Below are positions 59,407 to 64,000 of a DNA stretch of 64,000 nt, in pieces. Positions within the stretch are counted from its first letter, which is position 1. Each line of letters opens with the position of its first letter. The notes under the pieces are model-generated. The model was not told the origin of the DNA and searched no databases. It worked only from the letters and a program-made list of their open reading frames with translations. This DNA is from Fibrobacter sp. (GTDB lineage Bacteria > Fibrobacterota > Fibrobacteria > Fibrobacterales > Fibrobacteraceae). The translations under genes were made by a program, and so were the position numbers. The stretch spans positions 82,801 through 146,800 of the forward strand of contig JAFPWY010000001.1 of the NCBI GenBank assembly GCA_017412605.1, given 5' to 3'.

Positions 59407-60153
59407 ATGGCTGAAAATCTCCCCATATCCCATGTCCTTGTGGACTGCGAAAATGTCGGGCTGAACGGCCTGACCGACCTTGTCGTGAATACGGACGGCT
59501 CGCCGCTGAAGTTCGTGCTGTTCCACAATTCCACGAACAAGATAAACCTTTCGCTTACGCAGCTGAAGGATTTCGGCTACGCACTGAGTGAAGGCCGCGT
59601 CGAACTTGTGGAACTAGCGATTCCCGAGAAGATGACCAAGAAGCAGGCAGAAAACGCGCTCGACTTCTACATCGCCTTTTACATGGGCCAGGTGATGCCC
59701 CGCGAACCGTTCAACAGTCATTGCGTGATTCTTTCGAAGGATCACGACTACGACCCGCTCGTTCTGCACGTGCAAAAGCAGTTCGGCGAAGACCGCTGCG
59801 AACGCGTGGAATCGTACGAGGAATTGGCGAAACGCCTGGGGCTAATCGCAAAGCCTCAAGAAGCAAAAAAGGTCGCTGCGCCCAAGAAGCCCGCTCCGCA
59901 ACCGACAAAGCCCACGAAGAAGGCTGTGCCACAAAAGGCTTTTGACTTGCAAAAGGCTCTCGAAAAGGCGAAGGCGAATCTGAAGGGTATGTCAAAGAAT
60001 CCGCCCACCACTAAGTCGAAATTGCAGAAGACGCTAAAGAACTGGTTCGCCGCAGAAAAGCTGACTGATGCAAATATTCAAAGCCTGATTGAAGCCCTCC
60101 AAAAAACGGATTTTTTGGAACTTTTGAAAAATAATCAAGTCAAGTATAAGTAA
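59407..60153 (+). CDS. PIN-like (NYN/PIN_7) domain protein
   Basis: A 248-residue protein; ATG at 59407 has GGAG 6 bases upstream. Residues 8-150 form a PIN-like domain: ISHVLVDCENVG with Asp13 and Glu15, the middle KKQAENALDFYIAFYMGQ, and LSKDHDYDPLVLHV with acidic residues near 117-121. These acids would bind metal for RNA cleavage. A Lys/Pro/Ala-rich linker and a small helical C-terminal domain follow. Its GC-rich codon use matches the host rather than the AT-rich island, so it may be a resident gene that marks the island edge. Confidence 0.8.
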   Translation: MAENLPISHVLVDCENVGLNGLTDLVVNTDGSPLKFVLFHNSTNKINLSLTQLKDFGYALSEGRVELVELAIPEKMTKKQAENALDFYIAFYMGQVMPREPFNSHCVILSKDHDYDPLVLHVQKQFGEDRCERVESYEELAKRLGLIAKPQEAKKVAAPKKPAPQPTKPTKKAVPQKAFDLQKALEKAKANLKGMSKNPPTTKSKLQKTLKNWFAAEKLTDANIQSLIEALQKTDFLELLKNNQVKYK

Positions 60154-60336
60154 CATCTCGCCGAGAACAAGGGCAACGGCGGCAAGGACCGGAGAAACGG
60201 CAAGATGCGCAAGACCGTGCAGAGCGAATACGGTCCCGTCGAAAAACAGACGCCAAGAGACAGGGACGGCACTTTCGAGCCCGAAGTCGTAAAGAAACGC
60301 GAAACCATCAGCCATTATGGGGCAGCTTACAGGTAA
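60154..60336 (+). pseudogene. IS256-family transposase fragment
   Basis: Directly after the PIN-like gene's stop, one frame reads KGNGGKDRRNGKMRKTVQSEYG, then PRDRDGTFEPEVVKKRETI, and stops at 60334-60336. This is the N-terminal core of IS256/Mutator transposases (RNGxxxKT and PRDRxGxFEPxxVxKR). No start codon, earlier part or DDE catalytic part remains. The fragment shows past IS activity at the island edge. A perfect hairpin (AGGTAAAA and TTTTACCT) overlaps its end. Confidence 0.85.
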
Positions 60337-60403
60337 AATTCAAACTTTTACCTACAATTAGTAAAATTACGGCTACTTCTTCTCATTCGCGTCGTAAAAC
60401 GGC

Positions 60404-60574
60404 TTATTTCTCTACAACGTAGCTACTAAATTCCGACAAAAAGGCTTCGGCACCCTGTTGAATATCGTCCAAAATTTCCTTATGCGACATCTTGGAATGT
60501 CTCAAGGAATTGTATTCGCGCAGTTTGCGGATGTCTTCTGCATCAAAGCGTTTGCTTAAGTTAGGGAACTTCAT
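60404..60574 (-). CDS. 56-residue partner of the AbiEi-like gene
   Basis: A short gene whose ATG overlaps the stop of the AbiEi-like gene as ATGA, implying coupled translation. The product is charged and helical (MKFPNLSKRFDAEDIRKLRE, KMSHKEILDDIQQGAEAFL). AbiEi antitoxins normally pair with AbiEii, a nucleotidyltransferase toxin of about 300 residues; this peptide is far too short and has no transferase motif. It could be a replacement partner or an added antitoxin piece. Confidence 0.65.
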   Translation of the reverse strand: MKFPNLSKRFDAEDIRKLREYNSLRHSKMSHKEILDDIQQGAEAFLSEFSSYVVEK

Positions 60575-61149
60575 AGTCCAATTTCCAAATAAGTTTTCAG
60601 AGTCGCTGCAACACGGAGTTTCTTTGCATATTCTATGAGTTTCGCGATGTTCCTGTCAGTGCGATGCAGATATGCTTTTAGGATTTCGGCGCATACGTCC
60701 AGGCCGATTTTGTTGCGGTATTTGATAGCGTCGCAGACGGAGCGTTCTAAGTCGGTAACGCGCACCTTGTGCCCATGAACCTCCGCGGTCGTGGTTCCGA
60801 ATTCCAGCAGATGATCGGACCAGTAGTAAAGTGTTATCGGAGGGAATTTGGGCAATACGAGTTTGCGTTTGCGCGGAATGGCGATGCAAAATGCGGAGGG
60901 AATTTGTGTAGTGAGCTCATAATGCTCCCATGCGGAATACATGCACAGTACGCCGCCGGGCACAAGCACGTCTATGTCGAGCATCGTATCTGCTAGAGTG
61001 GTGGGCACCGCAAACACCCCGGGGCGCAGGCGGAGCAACTCGCCTGACTGGACTTTTTGCAGTGCCTGGTGATACTGGTAGGCGCTCATGTTTTCGCGAA
61101 TCATGAAGCCTTCGGTATTGCCGATTTCTTTTCCGTCGTATATGACCAT
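60571..61149 (-). CDS. AbiEi-type antitoxin / regulator
   Basis: A 192-residue protein matching the AbiEi antitoxin family. The N-terminal part has LLRLRPGVFAVP, the typical start of the C-terminal AbiEi domain region, and the later parts read GGVLCMYSAWEHYELTTQIP, AIPRKRKLVLPKFPPI and RVTDLERSVCDAIKYRNKIG. AbiEi proteins repress their own promoter and neutralise AbiEii in type IV toxin-antitoxin systems. The full N-terminal winged helix is short here. An inverted repeat 20 bases upstream is a candidate operator. Confidence 0.82.
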   Translation of the reverse strand: MVIYDGKEIGNTEGFMIRENMSAYQYHQALQKVQSGELLRLRPGVFAVPTTLADTMLDIDVLVPGGVLCMYSAWEHYELTTQIPSAFCIAIPRKRKLVLPKFPPITLYYWSDHLLEFGTTTAEVHGHKVRVTDLERSVCDAIKYRNKIGLDVCAEILKAYLHRTDRNIAKLIEYAKKLRVAATLKTYLEIGL

Positions 61150-61168
61150 ATTCTCAATGTAATAAAAT

Positions 61169-61194
61169 TACGGCACTTTTACAAATATGCCGTA
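61169..61194. promoter_or_regulatory. Inverted repeat, candidate AbiEi operator
   Basis: TACGGCA at 61169-61175 is inverted as TGCCGTA at 61188-61194, 12 bases apart, in the short gap before the AbiEi-like gene. AAAATTACGGC occurs at 61164-61174 and again at 60363-60373 beyond the operon, so the module is bracketed by an 11-base direct repeat. Confidence 0.5.
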
Positions 61195-61220
61195 GAAAAT
61201 TTAACATTTTGAAGTGACCC

Positions 61221-62303
61221 TTACCTCCACACTTTAACCCGCTTCCCGTTCTCGAGGCGGTGCGTGCGGGTTTCGTTGGGTAGTATCTCGCGGCCGACGA
61301 GCGTGCCGTCGATGCGGTAGATTTTGACGGGGGTGGCTGCGCTGCGGTTTTGTGCCCGGGGCATGATTCTGGTGGTGCCGCTGGTGTCGGGCGCTGCGGG
61401 GGTTGTATCGGTGGCCGCATTGACTGCGATCGCGATGGAGTCGGTGGATACGGTGAAGTTGTCGAATCGTATAAAGCAGTCGTGGGTGGGGGCCCATTCG
61501 GCGCTGCTTCCGCCGTGGAAGGTGGAGAGGTAGAACTTGTCGACTTTCACGGTGTCGTAGTCGCGGAGCCTGAGCGTGTCTACGTCGAGTACGGGTTCGC
61601 CGTCGAGCCATGCCTGCACGCGGCCGTTCTTGTCGCCGTTGCCGGGGGCGCTCACGGTGTTCATGCTTACCTTGTTCACAATGCGGTGCCACGTGCCGGT
61701 GGTGAACTGCTTTTGCGTGATGGTGCCGTTCAGGTCCCACTTGAAATCGTCGCCGTATTCGGAGCTTTGCCCCATAAAATAGATGAGCTGCACGGCGTTG
61801 CCGTCTTTGCGCCACATGATGCGTGCGCTCCAGCCGTCGCCGGTTTCGGGCAGGGCGTTGCCGGTGTAGCACTTGCCGCCGCAGAGTCCGGGGAGTTTGC
61901 CGCCCAGCTGGAATTCGAATCCGTCTTCGAAGAATATGTCGTAGGCGCTCCACATGGTGTCGGCGGTTTTCACGAGCGGCTGGATGATTTGTGCGGCGCA
62001 GGCGGGCGTGTCGTTGTCACTCGGGCCCACGCAGCCTTTGGGGTACTTGAGTTGCAGTACGTTGCCGTGTTCCTCGCCGTCATGCACGATCTTGGAATTC
62101 TCGCCGTTGTTCTTGTCCATGGCGTACCACCAGCTGCCATCGGTGCTGTTGCGCTTGAAGTCTTCTTTTGCTTGCGCATTGCCGTACACGCCGACTTCGC
62201 GGTTTTCGAAGTCGACAAACGAGACGGTGTCGCTGGCCCCTTGCGCGAATTGTGCGAAGGTGGCCGCAGCGGCAAACAGGGTGGTGCATATATATCGTTT
62301 CAT
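61221..62303 (-). CDS. Secreted polysaccharide lyase-like protein (PL14-like)
   Basis: A 360-residue exported protein; the start at 62303 gives a signal peptide ending near FAQGA. The body (about 30-265) has the jelly-roll layout of PL14-type lyases and related proteins: SAYDIFFEDGFEFQLGGKLPGLCGG, then GDGWSARIMWRKDGNAVQLIYF, GTWHRIVNKVSMNT and GRVQAWLDGEPVLDVDTLRLRD. A Thr/Pro/Ala linker and a short C-terminal tail (IYRIDGTLVGREILPNETRTH) resemble sorting-type endings in this genus. The likely substrate is an alginate- or glucuronan-like acidic glycan, known only from family analogy. Confidence 0.72.
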   Translation of the reverse strand: MKRYICTTLFAAAATFAQFAQGASDTVSFVDFENREVGVYGNAQAKEDFKRNSTDGSWWYAMDKNNGENSKIVHDGEEHGNVLQLKYPKGCVGPSDNDTPACAAQIIQPLVKTADTMWSAYDIFFEDGFEFQLGGKLPGLCGGKCYTGNALPETGDGWSARIMWRKDGNAVQLIYFMGQSSEYGDDFKWDLNGTITQKQFTTGTWHRIVNKVSMNTVSAPGNGDKNGRVQAWLDGEPVLDVDTLRLRDYDTVKVDKFYLSTFHGGSSAEWAPTHDCFIRFDNFTVSTDSIAIAVNAATDTTPAAPDTSGTTRIMPRAQNRSAATPVKIYRIDGTLVGREILPNETRTHRLENGKRVKVWR

Positions 62304-62385
62304 ATTGTTTCTATGTATTAATCTATAGCTTTTTTTGCGGGGTGCGCTGGAATTTTTGCATATTTCTTGCAAAAGGGAGATTCTT

Positions 62386-63741
62386 ATGACTATTGCCTTG
62401 ATTGTCTATCTCGTGTTCCTTTTATTGATTGCGGTTCGCAGTGCGCGGCGTGTCAAGGATGTTCCTGATTTCTTTGTGGCGCGCAAGGGCGCGTCGGCCA
62501 AGGCGGTGGCGGGGAGTCTCGTCGCGACGATTCTCGGCGGGTCGGCGGTGATCGGTGCGGTGGATTCCGGCGCAAGGCTTGGCGGGGCTGCCAGCTGGTT
62601 CATGCTTGTGGGGGCGCTCGGGCTCTTGGCACTGATTCCTTTCGCGGGTCGTGCGTATAGTCACGGGAAGTACGCGCTTCCGGATTTGGTGGAGAACCTG
62701 TACGGTAAAGGGCCTCGCCTGGTGGCGTCTGTCGTGATTCCTGTTGCGTGGACGGGCATTGTCGCAGCGCAGATTATCGCAGCGGCAAAGCTCCTGATGA
62801 CTTTTACTCCTATGGGCTACACCACGGCGGCGATTGTGGCGGCGGCTGTCTTTACGGGTTACACGCTTGCGGGCGGGCAGCTTTCGATTTTGCGTACGGA
62901 CTTTTTCCAGGCTTGCTTGATTATTGCCGGCTTGTTGCTTGTGGCGGGGTTTGCGCTGTTTGGCGCGGGTGGCCCGTCGGTCGGCTTTGCGGATAGTCTT
63001 TTGAGCGGTTCTTCTGCGCCGGCTTTCCCGTTTAGTACAAACTTCTCTCCGTTCGACTTGTTCTTGCTGGTGCTCACGTACGGTACCACGTACACGGCGG
63101 GGCCCGACATTTTCAGCCGCATGTTCTGCGCGAAGGACGTGGCCACGGCGAAGAAGGGCATTGCGTTTGCGGCTTGTACGCTTATCCCGGTTGCGTTCGT
63201 CATTGGCTTCTTGGCTGTGTATGGTGCTGGGCTTGGCGATGTGTCTGGCGCGCGTATCACTGCTATTGCAGACAAAGTATTGCCGCCGTTTCTCATTCCG
63301 TTGTTTGCGCTTGCCTTGCTCAGCGTTGTCTTGAGCAGCGCCGACACGACGCTTCTCAGCAGTTCCGTGATCATCTGCGGGCTGTTCGGCGTAGAGAAGC
63401 GCTCGTCGGGCGTTGCGCGTGCGCGCATCGTGATTTTTTTGAACGGTATCGTGGCGCTGTTGCTCGCGCTTGTGTTTACCGACATCATCGGCACGCTGCT
63501 GCTTGCGCTTGCTGTATATGCGGGCGCGTTCACTGTCCCTATATTATGGGGACTTCTCGGGCATAAGGCCAAGCCGAAGTTCGTTGCGGCGGCTATTGTC
63601 GCTGGCGGAGCGCTTGCTTTAGCCGGAAAACTGTGCCCTGCGCTGCCAGGATCTCTTGGTGCGCACACGGGAGATATATTGATGGTCGCTGCGTTCGCTG
63701 TGAACGCCATTATATTGGCTGTTGGACGCGTTTCCAAATAA
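62386..63741 (+). CDS. Sodium:solute symporter family protein
   Basis: A 451-residue polytopic membrane protein, about 13 membrane segments; the start at 62386 follows AAAGGGAGA. Early motifs GGSAVIGAVDSGARLGGAASWFM and later YALPDLVENLYGKG, TDFFQACLII and SADTTLLSSS fit the SSS (LeuT-fold) family. It imports a solute with sodium. Substrate is not predictable; adjacency to a divergent lyase gene makes a sugar-acid possible but this is weak. Confidence 0.87.
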   Translation: MTIALIVYLVFLLLIAVRSARRVKDVPDFFVARKGASAKAVAGSLVATILGGSAVIGAVDSGARLGGAASWFMLVGALGLLALIPFAGRAYSHGKYALPDLVENLYGKGPRLVASVVIPVAWTGIVAAQIIAAAKLLMTFTPMGYTTAAIVAAAVFTGYTLAGGQLSILRTDFFQACLIIAGLLLVAGFALFGAGGPSVGFADSLLSGSSAPAFPFSTNFSPFDLFLLVLTYGTTYTAGPDIFSRMFCAKDVATAKKGIAFAACTLIPVAFVIGFLAVYGAGLGDVSGARITAIADKVLPPFLIPLFALALLSVVLSSADTTLLSSSVIICGLFGVEKRSSGVARARIVIFLNGIVALLLALVFTDIIGTLLLALAVYAGAFTVPILWGLLGHKAKPKFVAAAIVAGGALALAGKLCPALPGSLGAHTGDILMVAAFAVNAIILAVGRVSK

Positions 63742-63862
63742 TGCGGAAATGCGAATAAAAACGTCAAACGTTGATAATGTGTTGATAAGTGGGATATAAC
63801 GTGGATTGTTTCCGGTCGATTCAAAAAAAATTAAAAAAAATGATTTTTTTTCAAAAAAACCC

Positions 63863-63890
63863 TTGACATTCTCCCTGAAAATTCTATAAT
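63863..63890 (+). promoter_or_regulatory. Strong sigma70-type promoter with A/T-rich UP-like element
   Basis: TTGACA at 63863-63868 and TATAAT at 63885-63890 are both consensus, with a 16-base spacer. The 40 bases upstream are runs of A and T, as in the UP element of rRNA or other very active promoters. Confidence 0.8.
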
Positions 63891-64000
63891 TGGCCTCACC
63901 CACGAACGAGACGCCTGAACGGCCGAACGGGACTGGGACGGAGGCCCCGAGAGGCCGCCGGGCAGCTTGAAGGAATCGGAGATGTGCTTAGTGACGGCCC
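63891..64000 (+). other. GC-rich start of an unidentified transcript
   Basis: After the promoter the sequence turns very GC-rich with several short complementary pieces (GGCCTC near 63892, GAGGCC near 63949), and no start codon with a ribosome site is seen before the window ends. It could be the leader of an rRNA operon or of another structured RNA. GTGCTTAGTGAC near the end faintly resembles a boxA antitermination signal. I cannot identify it. Confidence 0.35.

Overview
The window looks like a chromosomal segment of a Fibrobacter (phylum Fibrobacterota). The best evidence is the 1,152-residue secreted fibro-slime protein at 12.9-16.4 kb, a domain expanded in Fibrobacter. Supporting evidence is the many short lipoproteins with a clear lipobox, large repeat-built surface proteins, a PL14-like secreted polysaccharide lyase and a DUF4954 protein. 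Most of the window is GC-rich with strong codon bias, so long antisense open frames abound. All calls are by eye, with no database search.

Layout. 1-8.3 kb: a lipoprotein cut by the window edge, a GT4 glycosyltransferase coupled to a small cytosolic protein, a DUF4954 beta-helix protein, a small membrane M48-like peptidase, DUF3392, a PEGA lipoprotein, a lipoprotein with a barrel-like body, and a TtcA-like tRNA thiolase. 8.4-12.8 kb: dnaN with a 50-residue membrane peptide, a degenerate M23 protein, and RNase E/G. 12.9-24.2 kb: the fibro-slime protein, phosphotransacetylase with an unusual Cys cluster, a 1,567-residue protein alternating CUB-like and bacterial-repeat modules, and two tiny genes. 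24.2-32.1 kb: 6-phosphofructokinase, a two-component system behind an outer-membrane protein, and a COG3014 / LpoB / PEGA lipoprotein set probably serving peptidoglycan synthesis. 32.6-38.4 kb: a PF09818-type ATPase, two exported proteins sharing a C-terminal tail, a flavin reductase, a DPBB-like lipoprotein and an MBL-fold hydrolase.

38.4-61.2 kb is accessory. It opens with a broken RhuM gene, an XRE regulator with a perfect palindromic operator, an ORF6N/PLD protein and a PDZ lipoprotein. An AT-rich defence island follows (about 42.0-59.4 kb). It holds FRG and ExoX-C-like genes divergent from a DUF2971 gene, then a type I restriction-modification operon in the order hsdR, DUF2971, hsdS, membrane protein, hsdM. 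After hsdM come a helical protein, a deaminase-like protein with an unknown partner, an hsdS relic, a DUF262/HNH (GmrSD-like) protein, and a WYL-like/SF1-helicase/nuclease fusion. A GC-rich PIN-like gene, an IS256 transposase relic and an AbiEi-type antitoxin operon end the accessory zone. The last part has a PL14-like lyase, a sodium:solute symporter, and a strong promoter firing out of the window.

Two threads stand out. First, the restriction operon carries inserted genes of unknown role, above all the deaminase-like gene and its neighbour. Second, four intergenic spacers are built from degenerate 7-bp repeats, often in inverted arms; one holds a 91/98-bp duplication whose copies differ by exactly one heptad. 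No tRNA, rRNA or CRISPR array was seen.
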